Shown: piece after piece, positions 1-11,689 of the stretch
Numbering within the stretch: position 1 is the stretch's first letter
Layout: each line of letters begins with the position of its first letter
Assembly: GCF_954871325.1 (NCBI RefSeq)
Contig: NC_088775.1
Coordinates: forward strand, 92,522,334 to 92,586,333
Length of the DNA stretch: 64,000 bases
Direction of reading: 5' to 3'
DNA from: Gordionus sp. m RMFG-2023
Lineage: Eukaryota > Nematomorpha > Gordioida > Chordodea > Parachordodidae
Program-made: the position numbers and the translations under genes
Notes under the pieces: model-generated
What the model was told of the DNA's origin: nothing
Seen by the model: only the letters and a program-made list of their open reading frames with translations
Databases searched by the model: none

Positions 1-199
1 TAGAGATTCTGAGAGGAAAAAAGGCTTTCTTAGAACTTTTGAAGGTACCATAACTCGAGATACATTTCAGCTGGGGGCATTAAAAATTTTGATTTGTACA
101 TAATATACACAATAGAGGTCTATATTGGGCGGGTTTTTGGATAATATGGCCGCTCACTCAATGTTTAAAAAATTTTTTAACCAACCCCGCTATTTTGAA

Positions 200-1500
200 C
201 ATCTAATGAAAATAGTTTCAACATTACATCTCCTCTATAAGTTTTATAGATTAGGAAATTACTATATTATGCTTTTAAAAAAAATATTCAATTTAAATTA
301 TGGACAATTTATTTTATCAAATAAAATATTTTACAAAATATAAAATAAATATAATAAGTAATTATAATGCAAAAATAATGATGAATCCATATTTTCGGGA
401 TTCAAACACGTTCTTCTTTCCTTCCGGCAATGCTAAATCCTCTTTCAGAAGTAGCACTAGTTGCAGAAATTGCTAATATTTTTCTTGCTAATCTTGCACA
501 AGGGATGATCTTATTAACATCCAATTTACCATATGTTGCCCCTAAGTCGACAAATCTTTGTAAAATATATATAAATCCAGGTCCTTGAACTGCTTGAAAT
601 GGCCTAAAAAAGATAAAAGAATATTTTATTAAATTATAATAATACCTAATGTCTCAAGCGCAATATTCTACAAAATTCGCTATTAGACCAGATTTTATCG
701 ATTTGTTTAATTGAGAAATGTCTTTTTCAAAATATCCAGTTATTTTTTTTATTATCTATCAAATCTTCATGATTTGCAGATGAACATTGATGCCGAAGGA
801 AGAAGGAGGTGCCACTTTTGCTATTATATTTAAAGATGGAGTCGCAATCATTGCAGCTAATCCAATCTAGCTTTTTGTCATTCTCATCAAAAATAATTTT
901 AAATTGTTATAGACGATTTAAGTTTTATTATTATCTTCATTGTTTTTTATCTTATAAAAATTAATTTTGATTTTCTTAGCAAATCGATTCTTTATTCATA
1001 TTTTAAAATTAAATTAAAAAATATTATTTTGTTAAAATTATGTTATAAAAAATAAAATTTATATTATTATATAAGAAAATAAAAATAAAAAGGGCAATGT
1101 AAAGATAAACAATCATTACTTTTACTAAAATAAAATAACACAATGGAGTAATTTCATTATTCCCCAAAAATGGAAATTTTAATTTTTAATATATCTAAAA
1201 AATTATATATTTTAATTTTTAATATATCTAAAAAATTATATATTTTAAAGAAAAAAGTTTTATTTCATTAACCATAAAAGGAGATTTTAATTTGTTTATA
1301 TGGGAAAAAAGTTTGTTTTTTTTGTTAGAAAAAGTTTTTTTTTTAATTAAACCAAAAAGTTGATTTATTTTATAAAAAGTTATACCAGGAAAAGGCTTTT
1401 TATTTTTTAAGTTCGTAAGAACAATTTTTTTATTAATTAAAATAAAAATTTTTAATGTTTTCAAACCGAATTGGTAAAAAATTATTTTAATGCAGACCTC
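200..1500 (-). mobile_element. Internally deleted hAT transposon, copy 1
   Basis: Read on the minus strand, 360-900 is closely similar to 32240-32820 on the plus strand. It has a BED-type zinc finger region (about 780-900), a following block ending near the start of the hAT catalytic region, and then directly the C-terminal dimerisation region (motif TSERGFSIAG). The central DDE part is absent, so this copy is non-autonomous. The outer limits are approximate: similarity to copy 2 runs from about 205 to 1460, and a GGGCGGG motif near 128 resembles one beside the other copy. A 34-base stretch is tandemly repeated at 1180-1250. The element lies in an intron upstream of the TBPL1 exons. Confidence 0.75.
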
Positions 1501-1968
1501 TAATACACAACCTATTTAACCTTCGTGCCGATTTCATCATTTTTAAAAAAAAAAATGGCCGTCGGGAATTCGCGTTTTATTTTGGTAGATTCGTCACGGA
1601 ATTTCCCGAATCCGAATATTTATCATTTGGATTCAGGTTTTTTGACATTTTGGGAACACGGATCGATCAATAATTTTTCTAAGTAAAAGTCATGGCGGAC
1701 CTTTACCCGAGACCCAATCCTTCGTTACCCAGAAATCCCGAACTGTGCATGGGATTTGGGAAGGAAGGGTGGGGCAAGAAATGATATTTGAGTAAAGGTC
1801 GGCTAAGCCGGTCCTTTGGCCCGGGGTTAGAAGATTTTTGGGTCGGTCCCCAAAGACCAGTTGAAAAATTTATAGCGGGCTTGGCGGCCTCGGTATCTAA
1901 TAGTTTAGTGGTTAATCGTCGTATTTTTTCCTTAAATCGAGTAATTGTGTAATACATTATTTTTATAG

Positions 1969-4213
1969 TTACGAACCCGAGTTACATCCTGGCGCTACCT
2001 ATCAATTAAAAGATCCGAAAGCAACACTCAAAATATTTTCCACGGGGAGTATAACGATAACCGGTAAGGTATTTATTGATTTTTTTTTTCGAACGTTTAG
2101 GTTACTGACATTTTTTTTCTGTGAGTGACTTTATATTTTTATAAATCATCAAATGATTATCGTCGAAACGTCGCGATTAAAATTCGCGAAATTCGAACGA
2201 ATTTAAAAAAAAAAATTTCTAGATTTTATAACCAAATATTGATTTATTAACGGCAATTTTTTGATCACGTGATCGGTCAAAGATTTGATTGAATCATTTT
2301 TAAAAATGTATCAAAATGGTGGCAGTTTAAAATACGCGTGAGGGAAATATCATCTGGAGAACGAGGGTCTTGGAAGTTATGCAAAATAGCTATGCGCATT
2401 TTACTAACGCCGTAAACCGTTACTTCAAAAAAGTAACTCGTTACTCGTATAATATTAAATAAAATATATTTAAAAAAAATTTTCTTTCTCCCCACGGATA
2501 AAATAAAATTATACAGAAATATTTAATAAAGAAATTATTTTTAATTTGGGGGGGGGGGGATTTATTAAAAATATTTAAAAGAAATGATTTTTTATTTTCA
2601 AAAAAAGGTTACAAGAATATCTTCACGTGAATCTTAATTCAGATCATCTTCACATGAATCTTAATAATCTTCATTCAGATCATTTTCAAAAGAATCTTCA
2701 TTCAGATCCTCATCAAATTTTTTTTTATAGAAAAATCTTTATCAGAAATTTAATCTGAATTAATATTTAGATTTGAGCTTCTGTACATCGAGGTTATAGC
2801 ATATTTGATTTAGGACACTTAATCTACACTTACTAAATGTAGGCTTATAGCGCCCAATTTTCTTTATTGGTTGTAAAAAAAAATGGTTTCATACTGGTGC
2901 TAGGGCAGAGTTAAATCATCTTCCTCCGAGGAAATAAGTAGTAGTAGTAGTAGTTAGAAAGTCCTATCTGCATCGATTTTTCAAATTAAGATTTTAGCTA
3001 CCTATAATTTTATGTAAGCTTCTAGATTTGGCATAGATGTTCCAAGCATTTCTGCCTGTGCACAATATCTTTAGATTTTGGTTTATAATCTTAATCGGAC
3101 CGTTTTTTAAAACCGGTCCGAATCCGGTTTTTTAGCAACACTAGTAGTAGTGTATTCCTTATAAAATTAAGAATACAAATTAACATTATACCTTGTGGAT
3201 CGATTGAAATATTAATTAGATTTAATAATATTTTGACCGTATAAAATAAAAAAATATTTGGTGGTTGATCTGGGATTTAAAAACTCGGCTTTTAAATTAT
3301 TTTATTTAAAAAAAAATTTTTTAAAAAATATATAATTTGTTTTTTAAGAAATAATCGAAAGTATCGTTTTAACGCATTACTCGTTACTTTTCGAAACGAG
3401 TAACGAGTAAGCGTTCCTTTTCCCTTATAAAAAAAATACGCCTTTAGTAACGAGTCCACTTTCACCGACGTTACCTGTAGCACTAAAAACTAGTATTTGC
3501 AAAACATATAAATGTCATCTTTATTCGATACTATAGCGCCAAACGTGAGAAACATCAAAAAGGCGCTCGAAATTGTTTGCCCGCTTTTGATCAAATACAA
3601 AACGCCGGTTCCATCTACCTCCATTCCGCTCCAACCGCTCGCGCGCAAAGAGGACGGCGAAATTATGAGGGAGACCCAGGGGAATTCCACGTCACCAGCT
3701 ACGCTTCCACCCACGCTCTCGCCTCGTCTACCTTTGGAGTCTTCCCACGATAAAAGGGGGGACACACTTACGAACGCGAAAGATTATCCCAAAACATATC
3801 CTACTATCAACGACCAACCCGGGTTTAACCCAAAACAAGACGTGATAATAGATAAAATAGTGTTACCGCCACAGCCTCTCAATGGTCACATAATCGATAG
3901 TTCTTCGTCATTTCTCGCGGATTACTTCACTTCCGGTCTCTCCTCCGCTGCCCCTTCCGTTTCCTCCCCATATTATTACCATCAAGAAGGTGGCGGCGGC
4001 GTCGGCGTCAACGAGCACGTCGGTCGAATAGCCGACAACCCTTTATTCGAATATTGCTTCGAACCCGCGCCCAGATTAGCGAGCAATTCGGTGTTGGACC
4101 AAAACTACGCCTACGCAACCGCCATCGAGGAAGACGGCGAAATCAAGGATAGCTTGAGCCACCTGCTCAACGAGGAAATCGAATCGTCCTCTAACCATTT
4201 CTACAATTTTTAG
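1969..4213 (+). CDS. TBPL1: TBP-like protein 1 (TBPL1/TRF2), last two exons
   Basis: Two exons, 1969-2063 and 3537-4213, join in phase (ACC G|GTAAGG donor, ACTATAG acceptor). The first encodes 31 residues starting YEPELHPGATYQL and ending KIFSTGSITIT, which matches the second TBP-fold repeat of vertebrate TBPL1 (YEPELHP, IFSTGSITVTG). The second continues APNVRNIKKALEIVCPLL, matching the last helix (GPNVKAVATAVEQIYPF). The family forms a saddle-shaped DNA-binding domain in the nucleus that directs TATA-less transcription with TFIIA and TFIIB. After the core there is an extension of roughly 200 residues rich in Ser, Pro and acidic residues, with the motif EDGEI twice; vertebrate TBPL1 stops near the end of the core. 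The exon is richer in GC than its surroundings. An in-frame stop sits just before the ATG at 3512, but that ATG is probably intronic because the splice acceptor lies after it. Exons for the first repeat are not visible and should lie left of the window. Stop TAG at 4211. Confidence 0.85.
2064..3536 (+). other. TBPL1 intron with repeat remnants
   Basis: This 1.47 kb intron lies between two phase-matched TBPL1 exons. It contains a short degenerate tandem of ATCTTCA-type units (about 2615-2720), a poly-G run (2549), an inverted CCGGTCCG/CGGACCG motif near 3095-3130 and a CACTAGTAGTAGTG end near 3140 that resembles the termini of the foldback family seen elsewhere. I see no convincing gene in it. 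Confidence 0.5.
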
Positions 4214-5640
4214 GGCATCGTTTTAACTGGTTACGCTCAACCCATTCTTCCGCTAATTTGGCTGGGACTTCATTTTTCAAAACCTTGTGGAGTCAAAAGA
4301 AGAAAAAAAAGGATTATTTTGTTGCATGGCCAGGAATAACCACAAAATCAATTATTCGGTTTTAAAAAAAAATTGTATAAATTTTAAAAGCATCCACAGC
4401 GCAACTAGGAGGCGTTATTTTTTTATTATACTCACGAAAATTTTAAAGAAATGCAAAACAACCCCCCCCCCCCCTTCCAATCTCCATTTTATTTTTAAAA
4501 TTTAAAATCGGATGAGAATGAAAAATTATATAAATATTATATATATATGATTCTTAAATATTTGCTCACGTGAATTATTATTTAATAAAATTTCTTTTTT
4601 AATTCTCCTTTTTTTTCTTTTCTAATTCTTCTCCCTTTTTTTTCTTTTCTAATTCTTCTCCTTTTTTTTTAAAGAAAAAGCATTTTTATTTGCCTTTTAA
4701 AATTCTTGTAAAAAAATTCGTTAACCGAAATAAACCGGTATTTGTATTAAGTCTCTAATAAAACTCAACTCACTCCTGGGTCGATTTGCTACTCGTTTTT
4801 TTTTAAAAAAATTTTTATTTTAGCTAATTTGTAATAAAGAAGAAAAAAAATGTAATTTACCGGAAATACATAATATATCCATTTCCGGCGCGGATAAATA
4901 TATTCATATTTATTCTTAATTTTATAAAAACAAATCCAATTATATTCAAAAAAAAAATTGAATAAATATTCGCTGTAAATCCTTCATTCTTTGATCGAAA
5001 AGTGAAGCGTATAATAATATAAATCGTTCGGCTGTATCTTATATCGCGCGTTCTTATATTGCGGAAAGATTAATCGCAAATTGTCTACTTTGTTTTTTTT
5101 TTATTGGCGCGTTAAAATTTTTTGTAATATTTATTTAATTATTATATTTTATATGTATTATAATGCTGATAGTTAAAAAAAAAAACAATTTTCCCCTCTA
5201 AGAAATTCCAAAATAATAAAAAAAAATCTTAGCTTTATATTTATAAAAAGCCTATTGGTTATAGCAGAATGTATTTAAATCATTGATTTTTTTTTAAATC
5301 AAAAAAAAATCGAAAAAGTTTTTTTTTTAAATTTTAAAATGCAGACCATATGATCAAAGATTAATAAGTTGAGTTATTATCTTATAATCAGATTTTACAA
5401 ACTATATCATTTTAATCGTAAGTCGTAACTGATAAAGTATCCAGATACAAAATTTGGTAAAAATGAGGTATTTTATTTAAGAAACATAATATTTGAATTC
5501 GATTCGTGAAATATTATTGTTCTACTTTATTCCACTAATAAAAACAAACCCAGTTAAACTTTATTTTACTTCAATAAATGACTAACAATAAGGTAAATTT
5601 TTAGATAATAAAACTGTTAAAGTTTCCAAGTAACATATAA
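4214..5640. other. Intergenic AT-rich sequence
   Basis: Downstream of the TBPL1 stop codon there are pyrimidine-rich direct repeats (4600-4670) and several AATAAA-like polyadenylation signals (for example near 4582 and 4758). No coding sequence is supported. Confidence 0.4.
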
Positions 5641-6115
5641 AATATTTATGGAAAATCTAATATAAATTTTATTAAGTTCTAAAGTTCAGGGACATGTCTG
5701 AAATTTATAGAGTAGGTATTCCAAACATGATTGATTGCATTTCCGGTAAAATCAAAATTTAAAAAAAAAACGCGCTTAAATAATGAATGAAAGTTGAAAA
5801 ATAAAACATAAAAAAATGTCAGATCCAATGACATATAATAATACCCAGACTGACGATTCATTCATTAAAAGTTATACATCAATACGAATCTGCTTGGGAC
5901 GCCATCTTTACCCGTAATTATTATTAAAAATTTTAAACGAGAGCCTAATTTATTCTAATATCTGATGCAAACTTTATATAAGAATTACCGGATCATCGAG
6001 ACGAAAGGAAGCAAGCTATCAATTTAATAGTAATTTTTAACATGAGAATAATTACTATACATGTTACCAAAATGGTGGCTCTAGCTGATTTGCTTTATCA
6101 TGTTCCCTTTCAGCA
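5640..6115. repeat. Foldback dispersed repeat, family C (copy 1)
   Basis: A block beginning near GTTCTAAAGTTCAGGGACA, followed by ACTGACGATTCATTCATT and then a palindromic core. The core opens with a GACGCCATCTTTACCCGT-like arm (5898) and closes with TACCAAAATGGTGGCTCTAG (6067). The same order of blocks is found at 49700-50290, and most of it at 38215-38500. The short internal sequence, inverted arms and copy number suggest a MITE-like element. No coding capacity is seen. Confidence 0.7.
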
Positions 6116-6299
6116 TTTAACATTTTAATTGACATAAATTAGTAAATATTTGGAAGGGTAGAGTACTTGGTTATGTTAATTTTTAAATATTTGTTAATGC
6201 TCTCTACCCTGTTATTTGTATATTGTTTAAATGATATCTTTTCCAAGCATCGGACCCTTCATATCTGATATGATGCCAGCCAGAAAAATAGTTATTTAA

Positions 6300-7560
6300 T
6301 GATTCTAGATTTAAATTAGTTAATTTTCAAAATATATGTCAGAAGACTGTGCATCTATCATGCTATACAACAGATGCTTCACATTATTAATCATATCATT
6401 AGGAATATTCCTTTTTTGTGGGTAATTTCCCTATCCCCCCAAGCTCTGGTTACATGTTTCCTACATAATTCCAAATGAACATGAGGGAATGCCCCAATTT
6501 AAGCTTTTCTCCCAGCACAAATTCAGTTTTTTTTAAATTTGAAGTATTTGTGATGCTACATCAAATGACTCCGATTTGACAATCCATACACATATAATAT
6601 GTGATCTATTATTTCCATCAATTTATACCAAAATATACACAGGCATATGTCTATTATTTAATCGATATGTTGCATCCACACATATAACCTCAGGATATTT
6701 TGAAAAAATATACTGCATTTGATGAGTTTCATAATATATACCAATTAGATTCCCATCTACAATATATAATTCCATATTAGCATCATTATCTTCCTTAACT
6801 TTATCTATCATTGTAATTAAATCATTATCATAAGTTTTTTTTGTATTTTTGTCTATATTATGCAAATCCCTTAGGGTTATAAACTTTCCTTCAAAAATAG
6901 TTTATTTTTTATTTTGGATTTATTTCCTCCTGTAGTTATAGCTTCAACTACAAATTTATACTGCGCATCATTAAGTCTTTGTCTGGGTAATGCTTGGTAT
7001 AAATTTTCATCTAAAATTAGATAGTATTTTTATAATCAAAAAATGCATTTTTCATTTTTTTAAAAACATTATTTCATACTTTTATCTTATATATATTCTA
7101 TCAAAATTTAATTAAGCCTATAAGCCTATCCATATCACTAAGTTAAATTATATATTTATCTTAATAATTTCAAGATTATGTGCCTTTACCATGGGGATGA
7201 TTGTGATTTTCATGCATATCCTTGACAAATAATTTGTTTTTTATGAATGTAATTTACAAATGGAATTGACATCCTAGTTTTATAGACATGTAATTGCGTA
7301 GACCTGTGGATTTTTTATTGTACTTTCCACCAAATATACAAAGAAATTTTATGCTTTTACATCTAAATTTTTCAAAAAGAGGTGATTTTAAAATTTTTGA
7401 ATCTGATATATAAAGATTTATGTAATTTAAATTTTCATATTGCTTTATAGCATCTTGTAAATCTTTATAGGATAAAAATATACTTCTTTCATATTTAAAA
7501 GAAGAGTTTTTAAATCTATTAAAAAGGTTTATAAATTTGTCTATATCAACAATTTACCTT
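6300..7560 (-). mobile_element. Decayed MULE (Mutator-like) transposase
   Basis: Read on the minus strand, three ordered blocks resemble an animal MULE transposase. Near 7200-7430 is a FAR1/FLYWCH-like zinc-binding region with the spacing C...GGKYNKKSTGLRN...KLGCQF...ENHNHP. Near 6900-7010 is ENLYQALPRQRLNDAQYKF. At 6623-6865 is the catalytic-region motif YPEVICVDATYRLNNRHMPV, which contains the first DDE aspartate in its usual VDATY context, continuing weakly to about 6330. The frame is interrupted by several stops and shifts, so no intact protein is made. A MULE cuts and pastes DNA via a DDE transposase; terminal inverted repeats were not identified. It lies next to the OTU-like frame on the opposite strand. 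Confidence 0.7.
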
Positions 7561-7754
7561 TGGTATGAAATATTTTTGAGTCAAGTAAATATTGGGAAAT
7601 AAGTAAAGTATTACTATGGTAGTACTTTTTGGTGACATTCTAAAATCTGATATATAAAGATTTATGTATTTTAAATTTTCATATTGCTTTATAGTTTACT
7701 AAATTTCGTTCACGATATTATCCATTTTATTATAAATACAAATTATAAATAATT

Positions 7755-8099
7755 CGTTAAAAAATCAGCAATGCTGAGCATCATCATGAAATGATCAGGA
7801 CTATTCTGATTTCTTTTATGCTTCAAAAAAAGCACATCAGCTTCTTTAGGGGGTTGATAGGGGATAGCACAATGAATTACATTGTGAAGAACAAAATGGG
7901 TTGCAATGGTACATGGGCCACAGATATTGAGATTTCCTGTGCCGCAACTTTGTTTCAAACTAATATCTTTGTTTTTTTAAATCATAAATGGCTTTTATTT
8001 CATCCATTATTTATTATTCCTGATATAAATAAATTTATTGGTTGTATTTATATAAGAAATTTAAATTATCATTATAGTTTAGTTTTATCATGTAAATAA
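7755..8099 (+). CDS. OTU-type cysteine protease-like fragment (transposon cargo)
   Basis: The plus-strand frame reads through HHHEMIRTILISFM, then MGCNGTWATDIEISCAATLF, then IFVF, a KWLLFHP segment, and ends near IYIRNLNYHYSLVL. This matches the C-terminal two thirds of the OTU fold: the GTWAxxxEIxAAAxLF helix and the final HY strand carrying the catalytic His. The N-terminal block with the DGxCLFR cysteine is not seen in this frame, so it is probably a degenerate or 5'-truncated copy. OTU domains remove ubiquitin from proteins and are known passengers of MULE-type elements in animals. The position beside, and opposite to, the MULE transposase supports that origin. A domesticated host gene is possible but less likely. 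Confidence 0.65.
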
Positions 8100-9250
8100 T
8101 TATCAATTTATTTATAATTTTTTATATTTTAATAAAAAGTATTATCTAGTCAACTAATTGTATTTGTGCATAAAGGTACATTTGTTGAAGCCTATTTTTA
8201 TCATGTAAATAAATTATTATCAATCCATTTCAATAACAGTTTTAAAAAAAATTTATTGTTTAATTCTTCAAATTAGGTAAAAAAAAACCCACATAATGGG
8301 CAAGATTAGGTGGGGTCTATGCAATCCCTCCCAAAACCATTATAAGTGTTGAATAATCAAACAAAATTAAATTATTTTGAGATATATACTTTACTTACAA
8401 ATATTAAGATAAAAGATCCATACAAAAAATAAGTAATAACATTTTTTATACAATTAGCCTCATACCCCCTTCTATGCTATAAAGGATTAAGTTTTTTTTT
8501 GTATTTATCATTTTAAATTATTTATGAAAAGTAAAGAAAAATAGTTAGAATAATATATTATTAAATTTTAGAAGGTTAATTATCAGTTTTGACTATTGGT
8601 CATATTTATTAAATGTAAATATCTAATTTGAACATGCAAATTTATGCCTTAGAAGTAGAGGCTTAAAATTTAGGAAACCAGATAAATGTAAAAAATTGTA
8701 ATTTTTATTTATTAAAAAAAACTAGAGTCTTTTAGATTTATATATGGCAATTAAAATTTTATAAATTAATATTCTTTGATTAAATATTAGGGTGTTTTTT
8801 AAAAAAACTTGGGTTCAAATTATTTTTTACAATTAATAAGCATAATCAAAATGTATTTATTGCATTTATAAACCCATATTCATATTTTTTTTAGTTTTTC
8901 AATATGGATTGTTTGCTATTATAGAGATTGTGTTGTGCATATATAACTCTAATTTTGTAAATTTAGGTTAATAAGTAGGTCTTCTTGGTATAATTACTTT
9001 ATATTAGTTATTTCCTAATCCTTCCAAGCTTCCTAAATTTATATCATAGTTTTATTTGAAATATCAGAATTACACCGGGCTATTATTTTTCATAGAATTC
9101 AGCTGAAATTAATTTATAAATGATATAGATATTTGAAAATATGGTTCAGTTTATCCTCTTCATTGTTACATTTAGATTATTAATATAAAATATTACATTG
9201 GTAGTTTTTCTCAAGTAAATAAAAATTATTATAAAAAATGGAAGAATTAA
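8100..9250. other. AT-rich stretch, nothing recognised
   Basis: No long open frame with believable composition, splice structure or similarity to other parts of the window. It may contain the far end of the MULE element, but no terminal repeat was found. Confidence 0.4.
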
Positions 9251-9257
9251 ATTAAAC

Positions 9258-9366
9258 ACATATTTAATAATTGAGGGTGTGATATTTAGTATTTTCACTA
9301 ATATTTAGTATTTTCACTAAATATCGCAGGTGTGATATTTAGTTTTTTCACTAAATATCACGGGCG
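9258..9366. repeat. Short tandem/inverted GTGATATTTAG repeat
   Basis: The unit GTGATATTTAGTATTTTCAC, with its mirror partner CACTAAATATC, recurs about three times. Each unit is itself an imperfect palindrome, giving a small hairpin-forming array. Confidence 0.6.
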
Positions 9367-9879
9367 TTAGTAGCAGTCACGGCCTTATGATTCCACCAGA
9401 TGATTAATATTTAATAATTATTTAAATTTATAATAGATACTTTTTAATTTTTTTTTATTAAAACTTATTGAAATTTTTGCCAATTTAAAAAAAAAAAAAT
9501 TCTTTTCTTTACTAAGGAGCCCTCAAATTTGTAAAATCTCGAGCCCTCTTGGGAGATTTTCCCACTAAGCTTACTGGCCAGCCCAGTCCGCCCCTGGAAA
9601 GGGAGGTATTGCACCAAGTCAAAGTGAAATAGAGATGTAAAATTCTTCATTGGTGAGAAGGATACCAAGATTTTTAATTAAAAATTGTTGTTATTCTTGA
9701 AAATTATATTCATAAAAAAATTATGAAAGCAAAATTTTTTTTGTGGTCTGAAATCAATTGTAAAATCAAGGTTCAAATCTTTCTAAGTGTAAAAGAAAGT
9801 ACCAAGTTGTTAGATAAGACTCAGAAATAATCTATTTCAAGTCAAAAGTATTGGAGATGACTTATTTAATATTACAATT

Positions 9880-10020
9880 AGATATTGGCTCCAAGAGGCT
9901 GGGTCATGCAAAATATTTTTTGGGCCAGGCCAGTGAAATTGTACAAAATATATTTTAGGAGTCAAGGCTAGGTAAAAATAATTTTGGGCTGGGCCAAAAA
10001 ACCTAATAGAAAATTTCTTA
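9880..10020. repeat. Dispersed GGGCTGGGCC/AAGCCCA repeat fragment
   Basis: Repeated GGCCAGGCCA-like and ATAATTTTGGGCTGGGCCA motifs. In inverted orientation they match the AAGCCCAGCCCAAACCATAA motifs at 14090-14560 and 15110-15480. Confidence 0.45.
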
Positions 10021-10494
10021 AGGTTTAGTTTTACAAACTTTAATTACAATAGAACAGATAAATGTTATATTAAAATTTATAATTAAATCAATTTTTATTT
10101 TAATATAATATAATTGATGGCTAAAAATGGAAATATTTTTATGACCACTACACCTTAAGTATGAGGAATGATTTTTTATGTCTGAAAGATTTGTTTCAAT
10201 AGGAGCTGCAATTGGTATGAGATTGTGGGAAAAGATTTAGGCACGTTGATTAAATAAATAATTATAGGATAAAGAAGTTTATATTATAATTTTTTTTATT
10301 ATGTAACAAAGCATAGATGTGGACAATAACTGTATAAATGAGATGAATTATATGAAGATCAATATGTGCAGCTGGTTTTGTTTTACTGCCAACGAATATC
10401 TAAAACATGTAATTATTGCTATTTGAACTGAGACTGATAAAAATAAATATTACTTTTTATTAATTTTATAATTTGTTAAAAGTTTTCATTAATT

Positions 10495-10841
10495 TAAAAT
10501 TTATAAGATACTGGAAGCGAGGTCAATTCTTGGTCTGGGATTACTCTTGTATTGATCCATTGGCTCCTTCCAATCAATCCCTTAACATTCTGGAGAACAA
10601 GGAGCTTCTAAAAATTGCAAAATATTCAGAAATATCCCAAGATCACTTATTCATTCCCATCATTTCCACTACCCTGACTACCTTTGGGAATCGTGCTCTT
10701 TCTTTCTTCAAGGAACTTGGATCGCTAATCCGCAAACTAACAGATGAACCTCGTGAAGGCTTCTTCTTACTCGCAATAGCTATTCACAGGGCCAATTACA
10801 TCAGCTTCATTGGCAGCCTCATCTCACATGATGATTAGAAT
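10495..10841 (+). mobile_element. LINE 3' end: C-terminal domain of the reverse-transcriptase polyprotein
   Basis: The frame contains DYSCIDPLAPSN, ELLKIAKYSEISQ, FIPIISTTLTTFG, LGSLIRKLTDEPREG and AIAIHRANYISFIGSL. This order resembles the C-terminal region of a class of animal LINE polyproteins, as I remember it: D-V-T-x-PL, KxxKY, F-P-ET-G, GR-x-GEPR, SxAIQRxN. Only the last 115 or so residues are present, ending at TGA/TAG near 10839, which fits a 5'-truncated LINE insertion. The RT region of a similar element is at 47640-49045. The enzymatic role of this domain is an inference (possibly endonuclease-like). Confidence 0.65.
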
Positions 10842-10962
10842 ATATTTTATATAATTTTATTAGCGTAATTAATAATTTATTTATATAATGAAAATCATAA
10901 TTATAAAAATTTAACGTGTAATAAAATTATTAGAATATTTATATAGTGTAAGTTTTATAGTC

Positions 10963-11043
10963 GCAGTCGTGGCCGAGTGGTTAAGGCGACTGACTCGAAA
11001 TCAGTTGGGTTTTCCCGCACAGGTTCGAATCCTGTCGACTGCG
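10963..11043 (+). tRNA. tRNA-Ser(CGA)
   Basis: The acceptor stem GCAGTCG pairs with CGACTGC (11036-11042), with discriminator G at 11043. Box A is TGGCCGAGTGG and box B is GGTTCGAATCC. The anticodon stem ACTGA/TCAGT encloses the loop CTCGAAA, giving anticodon CGA, which reads the serine codon UCG. A long variable arm (GGGTTTTCCC) is typical of class II tRNA-Ser. No intron is present, and the TTTT immediately downstream is a Pol III terminator. Stems are fully paired, so the gene looks functional. Confidence 0.96.
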
Positions 11044-11094
11044 TTTTATTTTCGTGATGAATTAATTTTTTTTTAGAGAGTATGCTTAGCAAGC

Positions 11095-11345
11095 TAAAAC
11101 ATTACATTTATATTATTAATATAAACATTTTATTAATATTATAAACATTATATTAATATTATAAACATTATAATAATATTATAAACATTATATTAATATT
11201 ATAAACCATATATTAATATTATAAACATTATATTAATATTATAAACATTATATTAATATTTTAAACATTATATTAATATTATAAACATTATATTAATATT
11301 ATAAACAATATATTAATATTATAAACATTATATTTATATTAATAC
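11095..11345. repeat. 20-base tandem array (ATAAACATTATATTAATATT)
   Basis: About 12 consecutive units with consensus ATAAACATTATATTAATATT and few mismatches. It starts about 50 bases downstream of the tRNA gene. Confidence 0.9.
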
Positions 11346-11689
11346 TAGTAGATAGCCTGCCAAAAATGACGGGGAATGAGAATGATATCCTTACCTTTAT
11401 GATATTTGATATGTGTTGAATTGTTATTTTTGTATTTTTTGTAAAATGTTTATTTACATTATGAGTAATATGAATTTGAATAACAAAAAAAATATTATTT
11501 TGATAGATAAAGAAAAGAAAATTCCAAGAATTATTTATTCATTTATATTTTTATTACTAATAACAATTGCAAGAATTATTAATTGACTTATATTTCTATT
11601 ACTACTAAGTACTAACAATACACTACGAAAAAGATAAAACATTACGAATTTATGGGGATTTTAAACTATAGATCAAAATATTAATATTG

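Noticed and set aside
1703-1957. Minus-strand 84-codon frame opposite the TBPL1 intron
   Set aside because: GC-rich repeat-like DNA just upstream of a TBPL1 exon; no domain and the opposite strand to the supported gene.
3512-3536. ATG at 3512 as the start of a single-exon gene
   Set aside because: The frame from 3537 continues the TBPL1 core in phase with the exon at 1969-2063, so the first codons of that ORF are intronic.
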